From positions 77,024-141,023 of the forward strand of contig JAVJOW010000010.1 in assembly GCA_040216555.1 (NCBI GenBank): 64,000 nucleotides of DNA, in the 5' to 3' direction. Under the pieces are notes generated by a model. That model was not told the origin of the DNA and made no database searches. It saw only the letters and a list, made by a program, of their open reading frames with translations. The stretch is from Arenibacter sp040216555. GTDB taxonomy: Bacteria; Bacteroidota; Bacteroidia; Flavobacteriales; Flavobacteriaceae. How positions within the stretch are numbered: position 1 is the first letter of the stretch; each line of letters begins with the position of its first letter. A program made the position numbers and the translations under genes. Positions 16,662-24,998 of the stretch are shown piece after piece.

Positions 16662-17579
16662 TTATAAATATTTTTTAAACCAATTGAGCCCGTCTCCGAA
16701 AATGATATCCAATGGGGCATCCCTATGTTTTGCATCGTACCATATAATATCTTTGGGCTCTTGTGCCGCTTTAATAAGAAGGGTGCTCATTAGGGGAGGT
16801 ACTATTTCATCGTTTTTTGCATTTAACATGAGGAACGGACGGGGGGCAATCTGCTTTACAAAGTTTAAGGGCTCAATAATGCTTACAAAATCTTTTGCCT
16901 CCTTGGTCAGGGCCTCTTTTTCGTACAATAAATTCAATTGTCCGCCCGCTAAGGCAACTATCGGAACTTTTATGCGATTCTCGATTCCGCAAAAAATAGT
17001 GCCTGTAATACCGCCCAAACTTATGCCGTAGTATCCGATCCTTTTGGCGTCCAATTCTTCCCGCGTTTCAATAAAGTCGACCGCACGTCTTAGGTCGAAT
17101 ACGGTCTGACTAATAATGTCCCTGCTCCAGTATTTGTATTTTCCGGTAAGGCTAAAATCATAAACGTCCCCCTTTCGTTCCCCGTGCTCGCTAAAATCGA
17201 TCCTTAGCACCGCATAGCCATTTTTAAGAAAAAGGTCGTTGCCATAGGATACATAATCCACGTTCTTGTTGTCTCCAAGGCCGTGCATTAAAATGACCAC
17301 GGGTAGGGGAGAGGTCCTATTTTTGGGCAGGCTCAACAGGCCGGTCACCTTTTTTTGATGTACGCTATTGTAAGTTACATGATATAACTTAAAATCTGTA
17401 GTGTCTTTTAACAGGTTCAGGGAATCCTTAAGCAGTATATCTTTATCATAAGCGTAATATTCGTTTACCGGAAAAGCTTCGCTTGTGTCACTGGCGTAAA
17501 GGATTGTAAATGCCAACAATAACAGAAAGGTTATTAATCCCAAAAACCAATATAGACGTTTTTTACTATAGGATTTCAT
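16662..17579 (-). CDS. alpha/beta hydrolase with N-terminal membrane anchor
   Basis: A 305-residue protein whose first about 30 residues hold a basic start and one membrane helix (WFLGLITFLLLLAFTILY). The catalytic set of a prolyl-oligopeptidase/acetyl-xylan-esterase-like hydrolase is visible: HGLGDNKN oxyanion region, GYYGISLGG nucleophile elbow, NAKNDEIVPP acid and DAKHRDAP histidine. It starts inside the upstream PqaA-like gene (14-bp overlap), so the two are translated from one message. Substrate is probably an ester on the imported glycan or lipid; it is not certain that it is an esterase rather than a peptidase. Confidence 0.8.
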   Translation of the reverse strand: MKSYSKKRLYWFLGLITFLLLLAFTILYASDTSEAFPVNEYYAYDKDILLKDSLNLLKDTTDFKLYHVTYNSVHQKKVTGLLSLPKNRTSPLPVVILMHGLGDNKNVDYVSYGNDLFLKNGYAVLRIDFSEHGERKGDVYDFSLTGKYKYWSRDIISQTVFDLRRAVDFIETREELDAKRIGYYGISLGGITGTIFCGIENRIKVPIVALAGGQLNLLYEKEALTKEAKDFVSIIEPLNFVKQIAPRPFLMLNAKNDEIVPPLMSTLLIKAAQEPKDIIWYDAKHRDAPLDIIFGDGLNWFKKYL

Positions 17580-18951
17580 CGTCGTCCGCTACATACATTC
17601 TAGTACTCTTGGTGTATTTACCTCCATTGGGGTCTGCATATTCCAGATCGATATAGAAAGCCTTATAACCACTTTTTGGAAATTTTACTTGTTGAAAAAT
17701 ATGGTCATGATCTTTGGAGTCCAATTTTTCGAAGGTCCATTTTTCATCCCTAAAGTCCCTATCCGTTGAATCGGCAGACCATATATAGGCATTTTCAAGC
17801 TCATCGGAAGTGGTTTTGACCGTTAGGGTCGCCGAGGTTGTGTCAGTACTTAAATCATAGGACAGGGAAGCTTGGGGAGTTTTGTTCAGGGATTTGCCCC
17901 AGAATGCACTTAGAGCCCTTACAGCCTGTTCACCACCGCCCAGATCATGACCGGCATTGGGTACATAATGAATATAATTTTCACCAGGAATATCATCGAT
18001 ATAATTTTTAATGGCGTCCACAGGCCAGTATTCATCATTGGTGCCGATAAATATTAATTTGGGCATGGTTAAATTGGCCCGGTAGGAATAAGGGTCTACC
18101 ATTTGGGTCAACGCCTTACCATCCTCACTTCCTACGGTTTGCGGAATTTCCAATTGTATGTAATCATTGATCTGTATGCTGTATTCGTTCCAAGCCGTAA
18201 TTTGATAATCGAGGCTTACGGGCATATTTAAAACGTCTATTACCATTGGCGCTATGGTCTCGACCCTCTTGTCGTTTGCTCCGGTCAACCAAGTGGTCCA
18301 ACCTCTTTTTGAAGCTCCTGTTACCGTAAATCGGGTAACCTCTTTTTGAAGATTTTTACTGGCGAAATCCTGAACGGCATCCATAGCTCTGACAGCGCTT
18401 TTTACCATTGGAAATAATAAGGGCCATGTTGGGTCTTTGTCATTTTTATAGTTGTGAAGAGTAAAGGAAATAAGTTCATCTTCTGTAAGGCCATCATATA
18501 GGGGTTGGTTGGGAACCTGTCTAACAATAGCCACTATGGCTTTGTTCTTTTCGGCTACCTGGGCAAAGCTGATGGACTTTTTATCTTCTTCATTATTTGA
18601 CCAATTGGGTATCCCTTCTTTTATGCTTCCTCCGGTAATCAATAGTAGGGCCCCGTCATGGGCAACTTCTTTGGGGACCAATACGGTGAGTTCATGGGTC
18701 CAAACGTGTTCCCTCCATTTTTGGGAGGTCAGCATAAGCTCATAAGCGGTTACATCCCCTATGGCATAATTATCTTTCACTTCCCATTTATACGTTTTAT
18801 CTTCATTGTTTAAATAGCTTTGCAATGCGTTGGAAGGAGTTACTTTAGTTGCGACCGGGGCAACATTTTCCGCCAGTTTTTTTGGACTGTCCTTACAGGA
18901 AAATATACATAATAAGGACATCGATAAAAAAATAGAAACCAACTTATTCAT
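17566..18951 (-). CDS. PhoPQ-activated pathogenicity-related (PqaA-like) lipoprotein
   Basis: A 461-residue lipoprotein with signal peptide ending IFSC and acylated Cys19. It matches the PqaA family: an alpha/beta-hydrolase-like core with the nucleophile elbow TGASKRGWTTWL, the MVIDVLNMP segment, and IGTNDEYWPVDA with the expected acid, then NAGHDLGGGE for the histidine. PqaA of Salmonella is linked to resistance to antimicrobial peptides, but in marine Bacteroidota the family is common in glycan loci, and its reaction is not established. It lies 32 bp after the first ceramidase-fold gene and overlaps the following hydrolase. Confidence 0.85.
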   Translation of the reverse strand: MNKLVSIFLSMSLLCIFSCKDSPKKLAENVAPVATKVTPSNALQSYLNNEDKTYKWEVKDNYAIGDVTAYELMLTSQKWREHVWTHELTVLVPKEVAHDGALLLITGGSIKEGIPNWSNNEEDKKSISFAQVAEKNKAIVAIVRQVPNQPLYDGLTEDELISFTLHNYKNDKDPTWPLLFPMVKSAVRAMDAVQDFASKNLQKEVTRFTVTGASKRGWTTWLTGANDKRVETIAPMVIDVLNMPVSLDYQITAWNEYSIQINDYIQLEIPQTVGSEDGKALTQMVDPYSYRANLTMPKLIFIGTNDEYWPVDAIKNYIDDIPGENYIHYVPNAGHDLGGGEQAVRALSAFWGKSLNKTPQASLSYDLSTDTTSATLTVKTTSDELENAYIWSADSTDRDFRDEKWTFEKLDSKDHDHIFQQVKFPKSGYKAFYIDLEYADPNGGKYTKSTRMYVADDDEIL

Positions 18952-18983
18952 TTGGAACTTGTGTTAAAAGGTTAAGAATTGTT

Positions 18984-20270
18984 TTATTTATTAGGTTTTG
19001 GACTGTTTTGGATTAGGGTCAATAGATCATTGATAAGGATTTCTCCTGTTTCTTCCCCTAGACTAGTGCGACTTACATACATATATCTTTTAAAACTGTT
19101 AAAATCCTCTTTGGTCAAAATATACCCAAAGGCATCGTTGGTCAATCCAAAAAGAAAAGGATGTTCCGTGGGCATATTTCTTTTTAAGTAGTAACCTATA
19201 TTGGGTAGGGCTTCACCTGGTATGGTCAGGATCTGGGCCGATCCAATATTTAGTAGGTTAAGGGTTGTAGTGACATATTGGTCAGAGTCGCCCATTTTTA
19301 AGGGTGAATTGTTTAAAATGTACCGCATCATTTCCGAATCTATTGGGAATTCGGCCTTGGTGGAAGCACAATAGAGGTCTGGATCCTCTTGGATTTTGGC
19401 CTCAGATAAAATCCTCAAGGCCTCGTCTGCCAGAAGATTCCCTATTCGCTTGCATTCTTCCCAATCGTTTGCTTCCTTATTATCGTCCTGTCTATTGTCT
19501 GCCGTTACCATTCCTCCCTGGGCACCGTTCATAAACAGGGCCATTCCGCCTGCCTTGGCTTCAATTCTGTCGTATAGGGGTCCTATAAGGTCCGGACTCA
19601 ATATTCTCTGATCGCTGCCTATTACCTCTGGATGAATGGCATAGTTAACCAAAGTTACTATGGGTAGGTCCTTGTTTTTGCCTTTAGTACCTAGGGCCTG
19701 TATTACACCACATCTTGGGTCGTACAAATCAGGGGCGTAATAATTGTAGGCTATTTTGCCGTGGGCTTCGCCAACGGCAATTTTTAATTTGGCGGGTTCC
19801 AAATTTGCAGAAGCCTCATTCACCGCATCCGCAATTTGGGTTACACACCAGTCAAGATACTGTAAATCGGCTGCATAATTACCTTTTTCGTCAGGGAAAG
19901 CATACGCGTCGGGAGCACTATGGGTATGTGTGGCACCGATTAATATGTTGTTGAACGGAATGTTCTTGATCAATTTTCTTGCTCTATTGCCCAACGCTGC
20001 CGGCCATCCTAGATTGTCGATATTAACGATGGCTATTTTTTCTGTTCCCTTTTCCAGTACCATGGCCCTAACAAAAAGTTCCCCTTTTTTTTCAATTGTG
20101 GGTTTAGGGGTGCCAACACCCCCAGAAACGGAAATTAAAGGGTTAGGGGTAATTATTCGTTTGGCCGCACCCACCTTTAATTGTTGGGAATGAATATTAT
20201 AAGAAACTAAAAGGATAAAGATTTGTATCGCCAATCTAGACTTACAAAAATTGTCAGAAATATTTTTCAT
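18984..20270 (-). CDS. neutral ceramidase-fold protein, secreted
   Basis: A 428-residue protein with a cleavable-type signal (IQIFILLVSYNIHSQ, about 14-29) rather than a membrane anchor. Ceramidase-fold motifs are KVGAAKRIITP (32-42), ATHTHSAPDAYAFP (113-126) and NYAIHPEVIG around His213. Where neutral ceramidases have the catalytic serine of GDVSPN, this protein reads FMNGAQGGMVTAD (246-258), with Gly253 in the serine position. It is the shortest of three paralogues in the window and lacks the ceramidase C-terminal domain. First gene of its run, divergent from the PKD lipoprotein/SusCD genes, so probably co-regulated with them. Ceramidase function is therefore uncertain; another metal-dependent hydrolase is possible. 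Confidence 0.8.
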   Translation of the reverse strand: MKNISDNFCKSRLAIQIFILLVSYNIHSQQLKVGAAKRIITPNPLISVSGGVGTPKPTIEKKGELFVRAMVLEKGTEKIAIVNIDNLGWPAALGNRARKLIKNIPFNNILIGATHTHSAPDAYAFPDEKGNYAADLQYLDWCVTQIADAVNEASANLEPAKLKIAVGEAHGKIAYNYYAPDLYDPRCGVIQALGTKGKNKDLPIVTLVNYAIHPEVIGSDQRILSPDLIGPLYDRIEAKAGGMALFMNGAQGGMVTADNRQDDNKEANDWEECKRIGNLLADEALRILSEAKIQEDPDLYCASTKAEFPIDSEMMRYILNNSPLKMGDSDQYVTTTLNLLNIGSAQILTIPGEALPNIGYYLKRNMPTEHPFLFGLTNDAFGYILTKEDFNSFKRYMYVSRTSLGEETGEILINDLLTLIQNSPKPNK

Positions 20271-20304
20271 AAATCTTCACATTTAAATGTTAAAAATGCT
20301 CCTA

Positions 20305-20318
20305 TTATGCATGCATAA
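20305..20318. promoter_or_regulatory. 14-bp palindrome, candidate operator
   Basis: TTATGCATGCATAA is a perfect palindrome 35-48 bp upstream of the ATG at 20270 on the minus strand. Its place in the leader of the first ceramidase-fold gene would suit a dimeric repressor. No matching second copy was noticed in the window. Confidence 0.35.
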
Positions 20319-20346
20319 AACTTAATAAGAATATTGACTTATTTTA

Positions 20347-20354
20347 CAAAAATA
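20347..20354 (-). promoter_or_regulatory. candidate -7 box for the minus-strand run
   Basis: On the minus strand this reads TATTTTTG, a match to TAnnTTTG, about 75 bp upstream of the ATG at 20270. No good TTG was found at the -33 spacing, so confidence is low. Confidence 0.3.
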
Positions 20355-20412
20355 TATTTAATTTCTTAAATCGTGGGGTAATATTTAATGCATATTTAAT
20401 AATATATCTGAA

Positions 20413-20441
20413 TTGTTTTGAAAAATTTAAATATATTTTTG
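20413..20441 (+). promoter_or_regulatory. candidate promoter for the PKD lipoprotein/SusCD genes
   Basis: TATTTTTG (20434-20441) matches the Bacteroidota -7 box TAnnTTTG; TTG at 20413-20415 lies 18 bases upstream as a -33 element. It would leave a 5' untranslated leader of about 125 bases before the ATG at 20574. Confidence 0.4.
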
Positions 20442-20573
20442 GTAATAGTGTAATCAAAAGGTTCTAATATTAACATATCGTTAACTATAGGTTATCAAGT
20501 TGGGAACAAGATTTTGGCAATTGTTAATTTTCGATTTTTGGCTGCAAAAAAAACTAACTAAAAACTTTTATTT

Positions 20574-21527
20574 ATGACTAAAAGAAATCTAATACTGTTG
20601 TATGGAGTTGTATTTTCGATGGTGCTATCCCTGTCCTCTTGTAGTTCGGATGATAGTAGCAGTTCTGAAGATATTCCTCTTTCCGCTGATATTTTTCAGA
20701 GCACAGTTGGAAAAAAAGTGGCCTTCCAAGGGTTGACCAATAACGCCACTTCATGGGCGTGGGATTTTGGGGATGGAACTACAAGCAGTGAGAAAAACCC
20801 GGTACATGTTTATTCCGATGGGGGGTACTACACCGCCAAGTTAACGGCAACATCCTCGGATGGAAGTTCTATTAGTAAGGAAGTTAAACTAGCCATTGAT
20901 CTAACACCCTATATTTTACTTACGGGTGGACCAACGGCTACCAATGGTAAAACATGGAGGCTTTCCAGTGGACATTCCGATAAGGATTATTTTGCATATG
21001 CGGATGCTGCACTATCACCATTTGATGGGGCGCCAAATCCACTGCCTGCCGGTATTTTTGGGGTTGGTCTTGGATTGGGTGAAGTGTATCAAGATGAATT
21101 TACCTTTTACTTTGATGGAGGCTATAGCCATGATGTTAAAGCCGATGGGGCTTCTTTTAGTGGGCTGGTTTATCAATTGCTTACCACAGGTGGTGCCAAT
21201 ATCGTAAATCCGAGCAGTGATCAAAGTTTTGGTTTGTGCACAGCGAGCTATACCCCAGAATCGGATGCAACATTTACTTATGTTGAAAATGAGAATCTTA
21301 CAATATCCTCTGTATTTGGTCCGGGAGGCTCCTTGACTTATACCGGGGTGAGTACATTGGATTTTTCTGGTACGGAATTTATTGGTTTTATGGATTTCCA
21401 GCGCAAGGTAATGATACAGGAAATTAAGGATAATTCAATGAGATTGGTCATGTTTATGGCTGCAGAACCTAGTGCTCCAGGGATAAACACCAATGGACTT
21501 GTTCTCACTTTTGAAGTTGTGAATTAA
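20574..21527 (+). CDS. PKD-domain surface lipoprotein, putative glycan-binding protein
   Basis: A 317-residue lipoprotein (signal ending LSLSSC, then the acidic/serine run SSDDSSSSED, which resembles the export signal for surface exposure in Bacteroidota). A PKD domain occupies about residues 35-105 and has the core ATSWAWDFGDGTTSSEKNPVHVY. The C-terminal 200 residues form an unrecognised beta-rich domain starting near KTWRLSSGH, a start often seen in SusE/SusF-like or surface glycan-binding proteins. It is the first gene before SusC (51 bp), which is unusual since such binding proteins usually follow SusD. Probably captures substrate for the SusCD pair. Confidence 0.8.
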   Translation: MTKRNLILLYGVVFSMVLSLSSCSSDDSSSSEDIPLSADIFQSTVGKKVAFQGLTNNATSWAWDFGDGTTSSEKNPVHVYSDGGYYTAKLTATSSDGSSISKEVKLAIDLTPYILLTGGPTATNGKTWRLSSGHSDKDYFAYADAALSPFDGAPNPLPAGIFGVGLGLGEVYQDEFTFYFDGGYSHDVKADGASFSGLVYQLLTTGGANIVNPSSDQSFGLCTASYTPESDATFTYVENENLTISSVFGPGGSLTYTGVSTLDFSGTEFIGFMDFQRKVMIQEIKDNSMRLVMFMAAEPSAPGINTNGLVLTFEVVN

Positions 21528-21578
21528 TCATTTCGGTGGCAATCATTTAAAATAAATAACTAACTACAAAACAATTCT

Positions 21579-24500
21579 ATGAACACATTTATAAAAAATA
21601 AAATTCGGATGTTTGGGCAAATGTCCATGGTGTTGCTAGTTTTCTGCACCACTTCGATTATGGCCCAATCTGCTCAACATACGGTATCGGGTAGCGTTAC
21701 ATCTTCCGAAGATGGTATGCCATTGCCGGGAGTTAGTATCGTTCTAAAAGGGACTTCACAAGGAGTTTCCTCAGATTTTGATGGCAACTATAGTATAAAT
21801 GTTCCCAATGGCAACGGTACACTTGTTTATTCCTACTTGGGTTTTGAACCACAGGAAATAGCAGTGAATGGAAAAACCACCATTAATATTGCTTTGGCTC
21901 CCAGTGCAGAGGCATTGGATGAGGTAGTGGTAACCGCTTTGGGTATAAAAAGGGAAGATAAGTCCTTGGGTTACTCGGTAGAAAATGTTGCCGGAGAGGA
22001 GCTGACAAGGGTTGCCCAGGAAAATGTTTTAAATTCCCTATCGGGAAAAGTAGCGGGTGTAACTTTAAACTCTACAGGAGGTACAGGTTCTTCAGTGAGC
22101 ATGGTAATTCGTGGCGCAATTTCTCTTAGTTCTGACAACCAACCATTATTTGTTATAGATGGGGTTCCGGTAACCAATTCCTTGAACAACATAGGAGGTT
22201 TTGGTAGTGACAACCGAGTGGATTATGGTAATGCGATATCGGATTTGGATCCTAATAGTATAGAGGATGTAAGTATCCTTAAAGGTCCCAGTGCAGCGGC
22301 CTTATATGGTTCACGAGCAGGTAACGGGGTGGTACTTATAACCACTAAAAAGGCCAAGGACAATGAAAAAATGAAAGTATCCTTTACGACCAATACGGTG
22401 TTTGATGTTCCCTATAGATTCCTGGAACAACAAACCAGGTTTGCATCAGGTTTGTTCTCATTTTCACCAGAGTCCCAAGGAGGTAGTAACTTGTTACCAG
22501 ATGTTCAATTATCTGGAGGTAACGGTGGTCCGGAATTGGATCGAGGCTATTTTGCGGTACAGTGGAATGCACCCTTGGATGCCAATGGGGTGCCCATTCC
22601 AACAGAATTGAAATCCTATCCTAATAATGTGAAGAATTTTGTGCAAACCGGAATTACTACTACAAATAGTTTAGAGATTACCAATAGCACAGCATTCATG
22701 AATTATAGAATGGGTGTGACCAATATGCAAAATACGGGTCTTGTTCCCAATTCCGATGTCAATAGGAATAGCTTTTCCTTGTCGGCTTCTTCAAGCCTGA
22801 ACGACAAGTTTATTTTGAGCACCAATGTAAACGTGGTGCATAGCTATGCAGATAATAGACCAGCCTCCAATAGAGGTGCCAACCCTTTACAATGGGCGTA
22901 CTCTACCCCGGCCAATATAAATTTAGGCCTTCTTAGGGATTATGATCTTCCGGGAACAGATGTATTGACCCTGGCCCCAGGGTACAATAACCCTTATTTC
23001 TTGGCCTATGGGGTAAATAACAGTTATTCCCGTTACAGGGTCTATGGGAACATGGTGTTGGATTGGAATATTTCGCCATCCTTTAAATTGCGCAGTAGTT
23101 ATAACCTGAATAGTTATAATCAGACCCAAGAAACCAAAATGTCTCCTGGATATGACAAGGAATCCAACAATGGAACCTATGGTATTTCCAAGACTGATGG
23201 AGTGGAGACCAATGTGGATCTCTTAGCCACTTTTACAAAGGATTTGGGGGATTTTGATTTTAGTATATCTGGAGGTGGAAACCTGATGTACCAAAAGAAT
23301 ACAGGGTTGAATAATTCGGCCGCATCACGTGTTGGACTAGTGGTGCCGGACCTTTTTACAGTTTCCAATATTGCACCGACCTCTTTAAATTATTCCAGTT
23401 TTAGCAGTGAAAGAGGAATTAACAGTGTCTACGCACTTGGTAACTTTGGTTTTATGGACATGTTGTATTTGGATGTAACGGCTAGGAACGACTGGTCCAG
23501 TACCCTGCCGGTAGATAATCGCTCTTATTTTTATCCTTCAGCTTCCCTTAGCTTTTTGTTGAGCGAGGTCGTGGATATTCCTAAGGTAGATCTTTTTAAA
23601 CTAAGGGGTGGATGGGCCAGAGTTGGTAACGATACCAGTCCATATCAATTAGGCGCGTATTACAGTAATGCCGGTCAATGGGAGAATGCGGTATTATATA
23701 CGGCTCCTGGAAGTTTAAGTACACCCACCTTAGAACCTGAAGAGGCTACCTCCAAGGAATTGGGGCTTGACTTGACCATGTTTAATAACAGGTTTCGATT
23801 AGAGGGTACTTATTACACAGTTGAAAATAGGAACCAAATCGTTCCGAGTATCCCTATCCCTGGATCCTCAGGGTACAGTAGTGTAAGTATAAATGCCGGA
23901 GTCTTGGAGAGTAAAGGATATGAATTGTCTTTGGGCATCACACCAGTAAGAACTGAAAATTGGAATTGGGACCTAAATCTAAATTACACCACCAATGAAT
24001 CCAAGGTAGTTGCCTTGGCACCAGGGGTGGATTATATTGAATTGTGGAGTGAAAACAAGAGTGTTTCCAGAGCTTATATAGCAGATCCTACTACGGGCGA
24101 AGACGGACTTGTAGGGAATCTATATTCCCCTAGGATAAAAAGGGTAACCGATCCCAATTCGCCTTATTTTGGTTATCCACTTATTGGACAGGCGGAAGAT
24201 TCAGAATGGTTGCCCGAAGAGGAACGTGTAAAGGTTGGGAACTATAACCCTGATTTTGTCATGGGACTCCAATCCAGCCTTACATTTAAAAACATTACTT
24301 TGAATATGACCTTCGATTGGCGTTCGGGAGGACAATACATGTCACAAACTTCTAGGTATATGGTAGAGGACGGCTATGGACAGCAATTGTTGGATAATTT
24401 GGTGAATCCAGGAATTGCGGATGCTGGACCCGAATTGAAACAGTGGGTATTGGATAGGGCCGATGAATTGATTTATGGAGAAAATTTCTTGTCCGTTGGC

Positions 24501-24980
24501 GGTACACCTGGTAATGGCGGATTTCCCGAGACCTTTAGTGGAAACGTGGTTTATGACGGTGTTTTTAGTCCAGGGGTAAGAGGAACCCATGATGAAAATG
24601 GTAACTTTATCTTGGAAAGTGAAAACCTTGGGGATGTGGGAACAACTTTTCTTCCCTTTTCCGTTGCCAATCCGTGGGATTTTGGTACACCACATATGTT
24701 CGATGCCGATTATATAAAACTAAGGGAGATATCCTTAAGTTATAGTCTGCCCAATAAAGTGTTGGAAAGGACAGGCTTGGACAATATTAGTGTGTCCGTT
24801 TACAGCAGGAATATCATGTTGTGGACCAAGGATTCTTCCTTTGGCGTGGATCCGGAAAGGGCATTCCAAGCAGAATCTGGAACAGATAAAAGGGGAACTC
24901 AGTTTAAACAGGGTATAGAGCGTTACAATGTAGATCCCTGGGTAATCCCGGTAGGTTTTAAAATTGGTATAACATTTTAA
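21579..24980 (+). CDS. SusC/RagA-family TonB-linked outer-membrane transporter (pair 1)
   Basis: A 1133-residue outer-membrane barrel. The signal peptide ends near residue 29 (TTSIMAQ). A carboxypeptidase-regulatory-like domain follows (about 35-115, GVSIVLKGTSQGVSSDFDGNYSI core split here at DGNYSI), then the SusC start motif LDEVVVTALGI and a plug domain with VIRGAISLSSDNQPLFVIDGVP-type sequence and YGSRAGNGVVLITTKK. The rest is a 22-strand type barrel ending in GFKIGITF with the terminal phenylalanine. It imports oligosaccharides or similar ligands captured with SusD, powered by TonB. It lies between the PKD lipoprotein and SusD (18 bp), so the three are co-transcribed. Confidence 0.95.
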   Translation: MNTFIKNKIRMFGQMSMVLLVFCTTSIMAQSAQHTVSGSVTSSEDGMPLPGVSIVLKGTSQGVSSDFDGNYSINVPNGNGTLVYSYLGFEPQEIAVNGKTTINIALAPSAEALDEVVVTALGIKREDKSLGYSVENVAGEELTRVAQENVLNSLSGKVAGVTLNSTGGTGSSVSMVIRGAISLSSDNQPLFVIDGVPVTNSLNNIGGFGSDNRVDYGNAISDLDPNSIEDVSILKGPSAAALYGSRAGNGVVLITTKKAKDNEKMKVSFTTNTVFDVPYRFLEQQTRFASGLFSFSPESQGGSNLLPDVQLSGGNGGPELDRGYFAVQWNAPLDANGVPIPTELKSYPNNVKNFVQTGITTTNSLEITNSTAFMNYRMGVTNMQNTGLVPNSDVNRNSFSLSASSSLNDKFILSTNVNVVHSYADNRPASNRGANPLQWAYSTPANINLGLLRDYDLPGTDVLTLAPGYNNPYFLAYGVNNSYSRYRVYGNMVLDWNISPSFKLRSSYNLNSYNQTQETKMSPGYDKESNNGTYGISKTDGVETNVDLLATFTKDLGDFDFSISGGGNLMYQKNTGLNNSAASRVGLVVPDLFTVSNIAPTSLNYSSFSSERGINSVYALGNFGFMDMLYLDVTARNDWSSTLPVDNRSYFYPSASLSFLLSEVVDIPKVDLFKLRGGWARVGNDTSPYQLGAYYSNAGQWENAVLYTAPGSLSTPTLEPEEATSKELGLDLTMFNNRFRLEGTYYTVENRNQIVPSIPIPGSSGYSSVSINAGVLESKGYELSLGITPVRTENWNWDLNLNYTTNESKVVALAPGVDYIELWSENKSVSRAYIADPTTGEDGLVGNLYSPRIKRVTDPNSPYFGYPLIGQAEDSEWLPEEERVKVGNYNPDFVMGLQSSLTFKNITLNMTFDWRSGGQYMSQTSRYMVEDGYGQQLLDNLVNPGIADAGPELKQWVLDRADELIYGENFLSVGGTPGNGGFPETFSGNVVYDGVFSPGVRGTHDENGNFILESENLGDVGTTFLPFSVANPWDFGTPHMFDADYIKLREISLSYSLPNKVLERTGLDNISVSVYSRNIMLWTKDSSFGVDPERAFQAESGTDKRGTQFKQGIERYNVDPWVIPVGFKIGITF

Positions 24981-24998
24981 TAAAAAAAGACTAAGATC

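Larger units (their letters stand above)
20271..20573. promoter_or_regulatory. divergent promoter region of the two catabolic runs
   Basis: A very AT-rich 303-bp region between the minus-strand ceramidase-fold run and the plus-strand PKD/SusCD run. It holds promoter-like boxes on both strands and a perfect 14-bp palindrome close to the minus-strand start. No ORF. No regulator gene is adjacent; the nearest recognised regulator in the window is the AraC protein 19 kb away. Confidence 0.6.
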
